Source: Paenibacillus herberti | GTDB lineage: Bacteria; Bacillota; Bacilli; Paenibacillales; Paenibacillaceae | Assembly: GCF_002233675.1 (NCBI RefSeq) | Contig: NZ_NMUQ01000001.1 | Span: 65,021 to 129,020, forward strand | Reading direction: 5' to 3' | DNA: 64,000 bases | Position numbers and translations under genes: made by a program | The notes under the pieces: generated by a model | What the model was told of the DNA's origin: nothing | Databases searched by the model: none | What the model saw: the letters and a program-made list of their open reading frames with translations, nothing else | Part shown: positions 16,204 to 25,157 of the stretch, in pieces | Layout of the letters: each line of letters starts with the position of its first letter | Position numbering within the stretch: the stretch's first letter is position 1

Positions 16204-16929
16204 TTAGCAGCTCTGTTGCTGATTCTGTTTGCTGCGGGAGCGCGCGATGGCAAATGGAAGATAGAGCGCCAGGAAAATAAGCAGCGCTGCTGCCTCCAAA
16301 GAGAGGATGTACCACGGATAAGGTCCGAGGAAGTCCAGCATGGAAGCGGTAGGCGGCTTGCGTGCCAGGAACATGTAATTGGCTCCGCTCAAGTAGTTCA
16401 CCACAAAGACGATGGCCGCGATGACATTGGTTGCGATCAAGGCGGTGAATACGGAACGAAGCGTCGGGCGGAAGCCTTCGACCCAGACCATATAAAGAGC
16501 GGACAAGATCAGTAGCCCATGAGCGGCAAAAAACTCAAGGAAGCGGAAATGAGGGAATGCATAACCGAGGGCAGGTGTGGCCAGTGCTTGGAGCGCACCC
16601 CCGATGGCTGTGAAATAGACGATATGGAACAGGAAACGGCTGCGCAGCAACAGCATGAGGATCGAGAGGTAGAGCGAGATGCTGCATAGCTCAAAAGGTA
16701 GTGTGGATGACGCTTGAAAAATTCCATTGCTGAAATACCAAATATTTAGCAGAATCTCGCAGACGGCAAGCAGCGCTGCCAGAATCAGTCTGCCCCTTGC
16801 CGGCTTGCTTCGCGCTAACGGCCTGCGAAATAGATAGAGCAGTACGACAGCGGCGGTAATTAATCCAAGGCTGACCAGATGGGAAGGACTGAACAGAATG
16901 AAGCGTTCGGTGACTTCAGATTGAAACAT
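16204..16929 (-). CDS. TIGR02206/YwaF-like integral membrane protein
   Basis: This 241-residue protein has six or seven membrane helices over almost its full length and no soluble domain. It begins 'FILFSPSHLVSLGLI' and contains 'PFELCSISLYLSILML' and 'VNYLSGANYMFLARKPP', the pattern of the TIGR02206 family (Bacillus YwaF), whose function is unknown. The gene stands alone on the minus strand, 67 bp downstream of the start of the SDR gene. AAGGAAGG on the minus strand precedes the ATG. Confidence 0.78.
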   Translation of the reverse strand: MFQSEVTERFILFSPSHLVSLGLITAAVVLLYLFRRPLARSKPARGRLILAALLAVCEILLNIWYFSNGIFQASSTLPFELCSISLYLSILMLLLRSRFLFHIVYFTAIGGALQALATPALGYAFPHFRFLEFFAAHGLLILSALYMVWVEGFRPTLRSVFTALIATNVIAAIVFVVNYLSGANYMFLARKPPTASMLDFLGPYPWYILSLEAAALLIFLALYLPFAIARSRSKQNQQQSC

Positions 16930-17140
16930 GACACCCCAACCTTCCTTTATTTGTCTCTGTGCGGATGGATTAGCGACAACTTCGCCATATCGGTTTGAAG
17001 TCCTTTTTTTGGCAGGAGAATCCGTATTAGCACTGCAAATCTTGAGCGAAGAACGCAGGCTGCTTAAGAAAAGACTAAGAATTGTAGCCGGTTAACGTTA
17101 AGAACTGTCTGTTAGCATAGAAAAAAAGGAGGCGTAGCGA

Positions 17141-17596
17141 TTGCCGTTTCGCATTATGAGACGCAAGTTTTTATATGTCATGGCCTCCTCCATCCTGCTG
17201 GGCGGAGTGGTCGGAATCATTTTTATGGAGCTTGTCACTGAACTCTCCTCTAAGCCAGCGTCAGGCTTCATCCCCGGTCTATTGGCAAGAGCTCTCATCC
17301 AATCTGTAGGTATCCGTCCTGCTGGGCTGTTCGTTGTATTATGCCTGTCAAGTCTGCTGTTCTGGTGGCGGTCCCGAAAAATAGAGGAGCAAATGAGGGC
17401 TAACGAAGTCGAGCCTGAACTGGACTCCGAAGAAAAGGAAGAGCAATTTCCTGCTGACGAGCCAGCAGGAAAGGTGGCTATCCAGCCCGAAACCGAGGAG
17501 CTGATATTAGCGCTGCAGCATTTGCTTGAGTTGATGCGGGAGCGGGAGCACGCGCAGGTGCAGGCGCAGGCGCGCCAGAGAGAAGGAATGAAATGA
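17141..17596 (+). CDS. Small membrane protein upstream of a class A PBP, function unknown
   Basis: This 151-residue protein has two predicted membrane helices (about residues 10-27 and 56-76), followed by an acidic, Glu/Gln-rich cytoplasmic tail that looks helical and ends in a run of Gln/Ala/Arg. I do not recognise the family. The start is a TTG at 17141, chosen because AAAGGAGG lies 7 bp upstream; the ATG at 17156 lacks such a site. Its end overlaps the PBP gene by four bases (ATGA), so the two are coupled, which suggests a role connected with that peptidoglycan synthase. Confidence 0.65.
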   Translation: MPFRIMRRKFLYVMASSILLGGVVGIIFMELVTELSSKPASGFIPGLLARALIQSVGIRPAGLFVVLCLSSLLFWWRSRKIEEQMRANEVEPELDSEEKEEQFPADEPAGKVAIQPETEELILALQHLLELMREREHAQVQAQARQREGMK

Positions 17597-19521
17597 GCGG
17601 GAAAACGCGTGATTCAGCTAAGATGCGAAGGGCAGAAGGAGTTTTACCAACGGCTGCTGATCGTGGAGCTGCTTACGTCGTAACTGGAAGGCGGGGGCGT
17701 TTCCGGCTGAAAAGTCTTTTTTTCTGGCTGTACGATGCGACGGTGATATGCGCCTTGGCAGCGCTGCTGCTGGCATTCTGCCTATATGCGACAGGGGAAT
17801 GGCTGACTCGCAGCAGCCCGAAGCTTAATCGCCTCGCCTCGCATGAAACCGTTGTGACCGACCGTCATGGCAAGCCGGCTGGACTGCTGGAACAGCCGGG
17901 ACAGGGGACTCGGAAGACAGCAGAGGGGGATGAGCTGCCGCTTCTTTTGAAAGCCGCCTTTGTGGCAGTTGAGGACAAACGTTTTTACGAGCATGCTGGG
18001 GTAGATTTGAGAGCAGTAGCTAGGGCGGTCGGGGCGAATGCTTCCGCGGGCCGGGTCAAGCAGGGCGGCAGCACCATTTCGCAGCAACTGGCGCGTACAC
18101 TGTATTTGTCCAACGACAGAACCTGGTTGCGCAAAGGATTGGAGCTGTCAGCCGCGCTTGCCCTGGAGCGCAAACATTCAAAGGAAGAGCTGCTGACCGG
18201 ATATTTGAACGAAGTCTACATGGGCAAACAGTTGTATGGGATCAAGGCTGCGGCCAAGTTTTATTTCGGCGTGAAGAACCTTGAACAGCTTAAGCTGTGG
18301 CAGATCGCCACTTTAGCTGGAATTCCGAAAGGTCCCGCACTTTACAATCCGCTTGATGAGCCTGCGCAAAGCTTGGAACGGCGGGTAGTTGTGCTGAAGC
18401 TAATGAGGAGCCAGGGACTGATTTCAGCGCAGGAGCTGCAAGGGGCAACCAAGATTACTTATTCTCCGCCTGCCTCTGACTCTTCCAAGGAAGTGAGACT
18501 GTCGTCAGCTCTACTGGATACGCTGATGAAGGAGGCGACCCGGCTGACCAAGCTGTCTCGCGACGATCTGATGACAGGCGGATTTACCATAACGACCGGT
18601 TGGGACCCCGCTGCACAGGCGCGGTTGGACAAAGTTTTTGCCGATGAAAAGGCATTCCCACGCAGCGCATCCGGCAAGCCGGTTCAGGCTGCAGCTGTGC
18701 TGCTGGACAATGAGAGCGCAGAGATTCGCGCGCTTGCCGGAGGACGCGGAAGCGGCGCGACAGGGCTGAACCGCGCACTCGCTAGGCGTCAGCCCGGCTC
18801 GATGATCAAGCCTCTTGCTGTGTATGGGCCTGCTCTGGAATCCGGAAAGTATTCACCGGACAGCCTGCTTGAAGATCAGGCGGTTAATTATAGCGGGTAT
18901 AAACCGACGAACCTCAGTGGCCGGTACAGCGTCCGAATGACGATGAGGGAGGCGGTACAGAAGTCAATCAACGCTCCGGCGGTATGGCTGCTGGATCAGA
19001 TTGGCATGAAAGCTTCGCTGGCTTTTATGGAGCGGGTGGGGATTCAAACGGAAAAGGATGACCGACATCTGGCGCTTGCCCTGGGCGGTTGGACACGTGG
19101 TATTACGCCGCTTGAGGCTGCACAAGCATTCCGTGCATTTGCTGCCGGAGGCCTTTACCGGGAGGGGCATCTAATCACTTCGATTCGGGATCGGAGCGGT
19201 AAGCTGATTTACGAGGCGAAGGGCAAGGAATCCAAAGCGATGTCCCAGACCACCGCGGCTCGAATGAATGACATGTTGCTGCAGGTTGTTCGAGAAGGTA
19301 CTGGGCGACAGGCGGGAGCCGGGGGGCTGCAGGCAGCAGGCAAAACCGGCACAACACAGCTGCCGGGCGCTCCGTCAGAAGCAGCGCGCGATGCGTGGTT
19401 TGCCGGGTATACCGGCAACCGAACTCTGGCGGTGTGGATTGGACTAGACAGCAGTTCAGAGGACTATATGATTGCATCCGGCGCAGATGCCGCTCGTATA
19501 TTCCGGCTTGTGATGGAGTGA
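17593..19521 (+). CDS. Class A penicillin-binding protein (transglycosylase/transpeptidase)
   Basis: This 642-residue bifunctional enzyme polymerises and cross-links peptidoglycan. It has one N-terminal membrane helix (about residues 37-62). The glycosyltransferase domain shows '[15 protein letters not shown]' with the catalytic Glu, '[12 protein letters not shown]', and '[13 protein letters not shown]'. The transpeptidase domain has SxxK in '[14 protein letters not shown]', SxN in '[10 protein letters not shown]' and 'KTGTTQ'. It ends soon after the transpeptidase fold with no PASTA or fibronectin extension, shorter than vegetative PBP1. The overlap with the preceding small membrane gene indicates co-translation. 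An IS66 fragment starts immediately after the stop codon. Confidence 0.93.
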   Translation: MSGKTRDSAKMRRAEGVLPTAADRGAAYVVTGRRGRFRLKSLFFWLYDATVICALAALLLAFCLYATGEWLTRSSPKLNRLASHETVVTDRHGKPAGLLEQPGQGTRKTAEGDELPLLLKAAFVAVEDKRFYEHAGVDLRAVARAVGANASAGRVKQGGSTISQQLARTLYLSNDRTWLRKGLELSAALALERKHSKEELLTGYLNEVYMGKQLYGIKAAAKFYFGVKNLEQLKLWQIATLAGIPKGPALYNPLDEPAQSLERRVVVLKLMRSQGLISAQELQGATKITYSPPASDSSKEVRLSSALLDTLMKEATRLTKLSRDDLMTGGFTITTGWDPAAQARLDKVFADEKAFPRSASGKPVQAAAVLLDNESAEIRALAGGRGSGATGLNRALARRQPGSMIKPLAVYGPALESGKYSPDSLLEDQAVNYSGYKPTNLSGRYSVRMTMREAVQKSINAPAVWLLDQIGMKASLAFMERVGIQTEKDDRHLALALGGWTRGITPLEAAQAFRAFAAGGLYREGHLITSIRDRSGKLIYEAKGKESKAMSQTTAARMNDMLLQVVREGTGRQAGAGGLQAAGKTGTTQLPGAPSEAARDAWFAGYTGNRTLAVWIGLDSSSEDYMIASGADAARIFRLVME

Positions 19522-19540
19522 GTTGATGGTAGTTGAGGAG

Positions 19541-19657
19541 CACTATTCGGATGACCAGATCCCGTTTGACAACAACCAAGCGAAGCGAAACTCGCGTTTG
19601 GTGAAGATCAAACAGAAGGTTTCCGGTAGTTTTCGAACGACGGAAGGAGCCCGGCTA
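19541..19657 (+). pseudogene. IS66-family transposase remnant
   Basis: The translated stretch '[20 protein letters not shown]' followed by [11 protein letters not shown] matches the conserved C-terminal part of IS66 TnpC proteins (typically IP-DNN-AER-x-R-VK-x-KQKVSG-FRT-x-EGA). Only about 40 residues are recognisable; after that the frame drifts into unrelated sequence. It begins about 20 bp after the PBP stop codon. No TnpA/TnpB genes or inverted repeats were found, so it is a scrap of an old insertion. Confidence 0.82.
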
Positions 19658-19804
19658 TCGGCTCGAAGCGTAGTGTGTTTCGACGATCATGAAGCTGGAG
19701 CTGGAGCTGCTCCCTTCGTTTGTCTCAGCCTTGTCGGGGCAACTGCGGCTTTGATAGGCCTAAGTCGTACCACCAAGTCAGTCTCGTATTGATGTGGTCA
19801 TGCA

Positions 19805-19985
19805 CAATTTGTATGATTTTTCACTCAACATGCATTCGGGCCGTGCTGATATTTTGGATATTGTACGATAAATCATTCAAAATGGCTGGGCATAGGCGAC
19901 GAAAGCTGGGCTTTGTATGTTTTATCATACAAAGTGTTGAAAAGAGGCGGTTATAAACCAAATTTTATATGATAAATCGTACAAA
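19805..19985. promoter_or_regulatory. Cluster of TTGTAYGAT-type dyads, possible operator array
   Basis: Within 180 bp there are at least four related sites: TTTGTATGATTTTT (about 19808), TTGTACGATAAATC (19861), the palindrome CTTTGTATG-6-CATACAAAG (19911-19934), and GATAAATCGTACAA (about 19970). The region 19658-20145 holds no convincing gene. Such repeated half-sites are typical of repressor or phage operators, but no regulator gene adjoins them. Confidence 0.45.
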
Positions 19986-20145
19986 AAAAGTTGCGTTGCC
20001 CACGAAAGCCGAGTTCAAACCCTATTCCATTCAAATCGAGAGGGAAGCACTCCCCGATGATCCTTCACAACGCAGGATTATTCGGACGTTTTTCATTTAC
20101 CTCTATAGGCACCTAAGTAGTACCTAAACAATAATAATTAACAGA

Positions 20146-20812
20146 TCATGCTAATGCATCCCAAAAATCCACTTTATGAACGATAAGAATTCGATGCCCC
20201 TTTTTTCTAAGTGCTATTGCCTTTTCTATTTTTCGACCGGTCTTCATTTCATCAAAATTGATGTTATATGATGATTGAGTTTACAATAAAATCGAAAAAA
20301 AATGCTTTTAATATCTTTTCCTCTGTTTCGTCAACTTTACCATCCTCTAAAACTTTGAATACAAGTGAGTATGCTTCATCATAGGGATAAACGGTTTCCA
20401 AATGCGAGTTTTGATTTAGCCAGTTTTTCAGCTCTGTAATTTCTTCTTTATTTATTTTATTGTCACTTAAAATGCCATGAAGAAAACCATGAAGCTCCTG
20501 AATATCATGTTCAACTACGCCATAATATGGCGACTTATTTATATAGGAATCACATGCCCATCGCATGTCATCTAGCTCTTCAATGGAGAGTATGCCGTCT
20601 TCCAAAGATGCCACGATTAGTTGGATAATTTCTTTGAATGGATGTTTATTTCGATGTTGATTTTGCAGTAAGCACCAATTTTGCAATTCCTCTATTTCCT
20701 CAGATCGGATTTCTACATCAGCTGTTATACCTCTAATAATCCCAGTGAGAGTGAGCAAAGATTTTTCGAAAACAGCTTTCCCCATATAGGTAGTGTATAC
20801 CATGAAACCCAT
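20146..20812 (-). pseudogene. TerB-like/BRCT-type protein with shortened, frameshifted C-terminus
   Basis: The main frame (20264-20812, 182 residues) has two acidic helical repeats of the type 'GIIRGITADVEIRSEEIEEL' and 'GILSDNKINKEEITELKNWL', resembling TerB-like regions of proteins that end in a BRCT domain. It stops after FFFDFIVNSIII. In the +1 frame the sequence then reads 'NFDEMKTGRKIEKAIALRKK' and on to IVHKVDFWDALA-stop at 20146, which looks like the last strand and helix of a BRCT domain. The central BRCT portion appears to be missing. I conclude that a deletion with frameshift has damaged the gene; the shortened protein may still be made. Codon use is AT-rich compared with its neighbours, which suggests acquisition by transfer. 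Confidence 0.6.
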
Positions 20813-20990
20813 CCCTTATCAGCCCCATCGGATGGGGGACTTGCTGGGATCTCAGCTGAGTTGTTCAAGAGATTGGAGTTGTGCTCGTAAATTCCTTCTT
20901 CCCATTTTGAATTTGGCGTTTTTCGACTCCGAGACGATCCACAAGTTGTTAACCTGCGCTGTCCGTAGGTGCTGTTTTTTTAACCTTTCC

Positions 20991-21019
20991 TTTACACTGG
21001 AATACTAGTTTGATAGAAT
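20991..21019 (+). promoter_or_regulatory. Sigma-A promoter of the bio operon
   Basis: TTTACA (20991-20996) and TAGAAT (21014-21019) are separated by 17 bp. The expected transcription start lies just ahead of or at the edge of the BirA operator at 21032, the arrangement needed for repression. A lone TTGTTAACC half-site at 20946 lies further upstream. Confidence 0.7.
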
Positions 21020-21031
21020 AACCCCATTCAT

Positions 21032-21066
21032 TTGTTAACCTATATTTAAATTAAAAAGGTTAACAT
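21032..21066 (+). promoter_or_regulatory. BirA operator upstream of bioA
   Basis: TTGTTAACC at 21032-21040 and GGTTAACAT at 21058-21066 form the inverted repeat recognised by the biotin repressor/ligase BirA in Firmicutes, with a 17-bp AT-rich spacer. It overlaps the presumed +1 region of the promoter at 20991-21019 and ends 22 bp before the bioA start codon. Confidence 0.88.
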
Positions 21067-21087
21067 ATATCCATGGGAGATGGTCAT

Positions 21088-22452
21088 ATGACAAGCGAAT
21101 ACGAAAGGCTTGCTACTCTGAATAAGGCTTATTTATGGCATCCTTTTACTCAAATGAAAGAGTACAACAGCTCCTCCCCTCTCATTATCGAACGCGGTGA
21201 AGGTGTCATGCTTTACGATGTTCAAGGACGGGCTTATTATGATGGCTTTTCATCCGTATGGCTCAACGTTCATGGACATAATGTTCCGGAGCTTAATCTG
21301 GCAATAACGGAGCAGTTAGGGAAGGTTGCCCATTCCACCCTCCTCGGCATGGCCAATGTGCCGGCAATTGAACTTGCAGAGAAGCTGGTAGAAATAACTC
21401 CGCCAGGATTGAACAAAGTATTTTACTCTGATTCCGGAGCGACTGGAGTCGAGATTGCGATCAAGATGGCGTTTCAGTATTGGCATAACAAAGGTTTCCG
21501 AAATAAAACAACGTTCATCACGATGGATCAAGCGTATCACGGTGATACGATAGGTGCGGTGAGCGTCGGGGCAATTCCTCTGTTTCATGAGGTGTTTCGC
21601 CCCATGTTGTTTCCTTCGCTTACGATTCCGTACCCTTATCCATATCGTTATGGTGGTGATGGGATGGAGGCGATGGACGCTACGCTGACTGCACTCCGTT
21701 ATTTACTCGAAACGCGGGCCGATGAAATTGCGGCTCTCATTGTAGAGCCGATCGTGCAGGGTGCTGGGGGCATCATCGTCATGCCGAGGGATTGCTTGCG
21801 CCAGATGGCTGAACTTTGCCGGGAGTATGGAGTTCTGTTTATCGCTGACGAGGTGGCGACTGGTTTTGGCCGAACGGGCGCTATGTTCGCTTGTGATCTC
21901 GAAGGAGTTTCGCCTGATTTGATGGTCATGGGAAAAGGGCTGACTGGCGGTTATTTGCCCGTGGCAGCGACGCTTGCTACCGATGAGATTTACAATGCGT
22001 TTTATGCCGATTACGAGGAGCAGAAAACCTTTTTCCATGGTCATTCCTTCACGGGAAATCCACTCGGCTGCGCCGTTGCTTTGGCCAGTTTGAAGCTGAT
22101 GGAAGAACGCGACATGGTTGAAGGAGTCAAGGTGAAGGCTTCCTTCGTCGAGCAAAAGCTAGCTGCCCTTAAAGATCGTCCCCATGTCGGTGAGATCAGG
22201 CAACAGGGACTAATGATTGGCATCGAGCTTGTCCGGGATAAAGCTTCACAAGTGCCGTACGACTGGGCGGAGCGGGTTGGAGTTCGCACGAGTTTGCGAG
22301 CAAGAGAACTCGGGATGTTAACGAGACCACTCGGGAATGCCATCGTTTTTATTCCACCGCTTGCCAGCAGTATAGCTGAGCTGGATGAGATGACGGATAT
22401 TTTGGCGGAATCGATCCTTTATGTCACGGAAAAAGAGGGCGCAGTTGGATGA
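21088..22452 (+). CDS. bioA: Adenosylmethionine-8-amino-7-oxononanoate aminotransferase
   Basis: This 454-residue PLP enzyme transfers the amino group of S-adenosylmethionine to KAPA, giving DAPA, the third step of biotin ring assembly. Typical class III aminotransferase motifs are present: 'HPFTQMKEY' near the N-terminus (BioA-specific), 'YSDSGATGVEIAIKMAFQYW', 'IADEVATGFGRTG' and the PLP lysine in 'VMGKGLTGGYLP', then 'FHGHSFTGNPLGCAVALAS'. I chose the ATG at 21088, behind GGGAGATGGTCAT; the in-frame ATG at 21073 has no ribosome site. It is the first gene of the BirA-controlled operon and overlaps bioD by four bases. Confidence 0.95.
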   Translation: MTSEYERLATLNKAYLWHPFTQMKEYNSSSPLIIERGEGVMLYDVQGRAYYDGFSSVWLNVHGHNVPELNLAITEQLGKVAHSTLLGMANVPAIELAEKLVEITPPGLNKVFYSDSGATGVEIAIKMAFQYWHNKGFRNKTTFITMDQAYHGDTIGAVSVGAIPLFHEVFRPMLFPSLTIPYPYPYRYGGDGMEAMDATLTALRYLLETRADEIAALIVEPIVQGAGGIIVMPRDCLRQMAELCREYGVLFIADEVATGFGRTGAMFACDLEGVSPDLMVMGKGLTGGYLPVAATLATDEIYNAFYADYEEQKTFFHGHSFTGNPLGCAVALASLKLMEERDMVEGVKVKASFVEQKLAALKDRPHVGEIRQQGLMIGIELVRDKASQVPYDWAERVGVRTSLRARELGMLTRPLGNAIVFIPPLASSIAELDEMTDILAESILYVTEKEGAVG

Positions 22453-23204
22453 GTCGAGTGAATGCTGCAAAGATTCGTGGTTTGTTCGTAACCGGGACGG
22501 ACACTGGTGTCGGGAAGACGATTGTCACCGCGGCTTTAACCGCTGCGCTGCGCGCTGAAGGGATAAATGCGGGCGTCTGGAAGCCCGTCCAATCGGGAGG
22601 CCTAATTGGAAGCGGTACGACGGATGCTGAGCGGCTGCTGAAAAGCACGGGAATCAATGAGCCGCCCGAGGCAATCGCTCCATTTACATATGAAGCTCCG
22701 CTTACGCCGATGCTTGCGGCCAGACAGGCTGGCGTAACCCTCAAGTTAGAAGAGCTGATCGCCGCTGGTTTACCGCTCGCTGAACGGTATGAGGCGTTGC
22801 TTGTTGAAGGCGCGGGCGGCGTCGCCGTTCCTTTGACCGAAAATGCCATCGTGGCTGACTTGATCGCGGAGCTTAGCATGCCCGCTCTGATTGTAGCGCG
22901 TTCTGGCCTTGGAACGATTAACCATACCCTGCTAACTGTTTCATTCCTACGGCAGCGCGGAATCCCGATTGTTGGTGTTGTATTAAATGATGGTGAATCT
23001 GCGGAAGTGTTTGACGATCCCAGCGTTGCTGCAAATGCCGAGTTGATCGAGCAATACGGCGGCATTGGGGTGCTCGGTCGTTTTCCCCGTGTGGAAGCCG
23101 AAGCAACTGCAGAAATGCTGAATCAAACTGCTCGAAGAACATTATCACTTCAGCCTATCCGAGAGGCGCTGTTTAAGGGTGAGAACGACCATGCAGTGGA
23201 TTGA
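22449..23204 (+). CDS. bioD: Dethiobiotin synthase
   Basis: This 251-residue ATP-dependent enzyme closes the ureido ring, converting DAPA and CO2 to dethiobiotin. The P-loop reads 'GTDTGVGKTIVTAAL', with the next conserved segments 'VWKPVQSGG' and 'VEGAGGVAVPL', the usual BioD pattern. The ATG at 22449 overlaps the bioA stop by four bases (ATGA). The 3' end overlaps bioF by 14 bp. Length is slightly above the 220-240 usual for the family because of a short C-terminal extension ending in RREALFKGE-like sequence. Confidence 0.95.
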   Translation: MSRVNAAKIRGLFVTGTDTGVGKTIVTAALTAALRAEGINAGVWKPVQSGGLIGSGTTDAERLLKSTGINEPPEAIAPFTYEAPLTPMLAARQAGVTLKLEELIAAGLPLAERYEALLVEGAGGVAVPLTENAIVADLIAELSMPALIVARSGLGTINHTLLTVSFLRQRGIPIVGVVLNDGESAEVFDDPSVAANAELIEQYGGIGVLGRFPRVEAEATAEMLNQTARRTLSLQPIREALFKGENDHAVD

Positions 23205-24369
23205 GAAAGAACTCCAACTATTAGCTGCCGACTCGTTGGAGCGTTACCTAAACAAGAGTGGCCCGGTGGCTCAGTCCCCCGGTTATATATCGCGAGGTGG
23301 GCGGTCGATGCTTAACCTGTCCTCCAATGACTATCTTGGGCTGACTCAGCATCCTGCCATAATTGAAACGATGCGTCAGGCATTGCTTTCGGAAGGAGCT
23401 GGCTCCGGCGCATCGCGCTTGGTGACTGGTAATCGGCTGCCTTATGATCTTCTTGAAGGAGCTTTGACCGAATGGCAGGGCTGCCAAGCTTCGCTTGTTT
23501 TTGCAAATGGCTATATGGCCAATGTCGGGGTTATTACAGCGCTGGTGGGCAGAGAAGATGTTGTTTTCAGCGATCGATTGAATCATGCAAGCATTACCGA
23601 TGGCATCGTGCTGAGCCGCGCGGAGCATGTTCGCTATCGCCATAATGACATGGATCATTTACGTGTTTTGCTCCATAAACACCGTGATAAACGGCGGAAG
23701 TTAATCGTAACAGATGCTGTTTTCTCCATGGATGGCGACCAAGCCCCTCTGCATGAGCTCGTTGCGCTCAAAAATGAGTACGAAGCGATGTTAATGGTTG
23801 ATGAGGCGCATAGCGGAGGCGTTTATGGGTTGCATGGCGAGGGATTATGTCGACAGCTCGGGCTTCAGGATGAAGTTGATATCCATATGGGAACGTTCAG
23901 CAAATCGTTTGGCATGTACGGGGCTTATGTGTGTGGCAGCCGCATGTTGATCCGATGGCTCGTAAATAAAGCGAGACCGCTTATATTTTCAACTGCACTG
24001 CCTCCTTCTGTTGTAGCCGGTACTTCAAAGGCGTTAGCTCTTGTACAAGCTGAACATTGGCGCCGGAAAAAGCTTAACGAGGCAAGCAAGTTGTTTCGAT
24101 CCTCTCTATTTTCTTCGGGATTTAACATTGCTGCCGGTGACTCTCCTATTGTTCCGCTTATTTTAGGAAATAACGATACAGCCCTTCGGTTCAGCGCGGC
24201 ACTCGAAGCGGAAGGTATAACAGCAACTGCTATCCGTCCACCGACTGTCCCCGTTAATACGGCTCGAATCCGCTTTTCCTTATCAGCAGCTCATACGGAT
24301 AAAGACTTGGCCGACGCGGTCTCAAAAATTCGCCTGATCGGGCATCAATTAGGGGTTTTGAGCCCATGA
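23191..24369 (+). CDS. bioF: 8-amino-7-oxononanoate synthase
   Basis: This 392-residue PLP enzyme condenses pimeloyl-ACP (or -CoA) with alanine to form KAPA. Motifs of the alpha-oxoamine synthase family are clear: 'NLSSNDYLGLTQHP', 'GAGSGASRLVTGN', 'FANGYMANVG', 'DRLNHASITDG', 'DAVFSMDGDQAPL', 'MVDEAHSGGVYG' and the PLP lysine in 'GTFSKSFGMYGAYVCGS'. I start it at the ATG at 23191 (MQWIEKEL), inside the end of bioD, with AAGGGTGAG upstream; a GTG at 23179 is an alternative. The stop codon overlaps the start of bioH. Confidence 0.95.
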   Translation: MQWIEKELQLLAADSLERYLNKSGPVAQSPGYISRGGRSMLNLSSNDYLGLTQHPAIIETMRQALLSEGAGSGASRLVTGNRLPYDLLEGALTEWQGCQASLVFANGYMANVGVITALVGREDVVFSDRLNHASITDGIVLSRAEHVRYRHNDMDHLRVLLHKHRDKRRKLIVTDAVFSMDGDQAPLHELVALKNEYEAMLMVDEAHSGGVYGLHGEGLCRQLGLQDEVDIHMGTFSKSFGMYGAYVCGSRMLIRWLVNKARPLIFSTALPPSVVAGTSKALALVQAEHWRRKKLNEASKLFRSSLFSSGFNIAAGDSPIVPLILGNNDTALRFSAALEAEGITATAIRPPTVPVNTARIRFSLSAAHTDKDLADAVSKIRLIGHQLGVLSP

Positions 24370-25157
24370 GTATGGCCTGGAACAAAAAATTGGAGAAGGA
24401 TCATAGAGGCATTATTTTGTGGCTGAGCGGATGGAGCATGACAGATATGGTTTTTGAGCGGCTCTGTATACTCCTGCCGGAATACAATCATATTTCTGTG
24501 GATTTAAGCGAGGCCGATTCGGTAGAGGGCATGCTGCTTTTGACGGAAATGGCTGCTGAAAATGCTCTGTGCGTCGCTAGAGAGGGTGGTGTTCCGCTCC
24601 TTGTGGCGGGCTGGTCGCTCGGCGGGCTGTTAGCACTTAGACTAGCGGCCAAAGGATATGCGGATAGTCTTGTATTGTTTGCCGCGACCGCGCGTTTCAC
24701 CCGCTCCAAAGAAGAGGCTGAGCGAGGTTGGCCCGACCCCTATGTCAGGGGGATGATCACAGGAATCACTCAAGATCGGCAAGCTGTTGAAACAAAGTTC
24801 CGCAAGCTCATTTTCACGGACGTAGAGTGGGAGGTCGATTTGCATAAAAAGCTTCCCCCGGTGGGCAGTTGGACAAGCTCTGCTCTAATTGCAGGCCTTC
24901 AGATTTTGCGAAGCGAGGAGTATTTGACTGAACTGCCGAACATCCGTTGTCCCGTTCTGATTGTTCATGGCGCTGAGGATAAGATTTGCCCTTACGGCGC
25001 CGCATTGGAGCTACAGGAACAATTGCCGGATGCAAGATTATATTCGATACCTGCCTGCGGTCATATCCCATTTTTAGGTAGGGAAAATTTTATAGCGGAT
25101 GAATGGAGGAGATGGTGGAATGAGGGGCAAAATGGGCCCAGTTGGGCGCCAATTTAA
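24366..25157 (+). CDS. bioH: Alpha/beta hydrolase, probable pimeloyl-ACP methyl ester esterase
   Basis: This 263-residue hydrolase has the nucleophile elbow 'VAGWSLGGLLALRLA', the acid in 'IVHGAEDKICPYG' and the histidine in 'IPACGHIPFL', a complete Ser-Asp-His triad. In the BioC-BioH pathway the esterase removes the methyl group from pimeloyl-ACP methyl ester so that BioF can use it. Sequence divergence between BioH-type esterases is high, so the assignment leans on its place between bioF and bioC, with four-base overlap at its start and 38-bp overlap with bioC at its end. Confidence 0.85.
   Translation: MSMAWNKKLEKDHRGIILWLSGWSMTDMVFERLCILLPEYNHISVDLSEADSVEGMLLLTEMAAENALCVAREGGVPLLVAGWSLGGLLALRLAAKGYADSLVLFAATARFTRSKEEAERGWPDPYVRGMITGITQDRQAVETKFRKLIFTDVEWEVDLHKKLPPVGSWTSSALIAGLQILRSEEYLTELPNIRCPVLIVHGAEDKICPYGAALELQEQLPDARLYSIPACGHIPFLGRENFIADEWRRWWNEGQNGPSWAPI

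Noticed and set aside
19720-19956. A 78-codon ORF in the dyad region
   Set aside because: Composition is non-coding and it crosses the palindromes.
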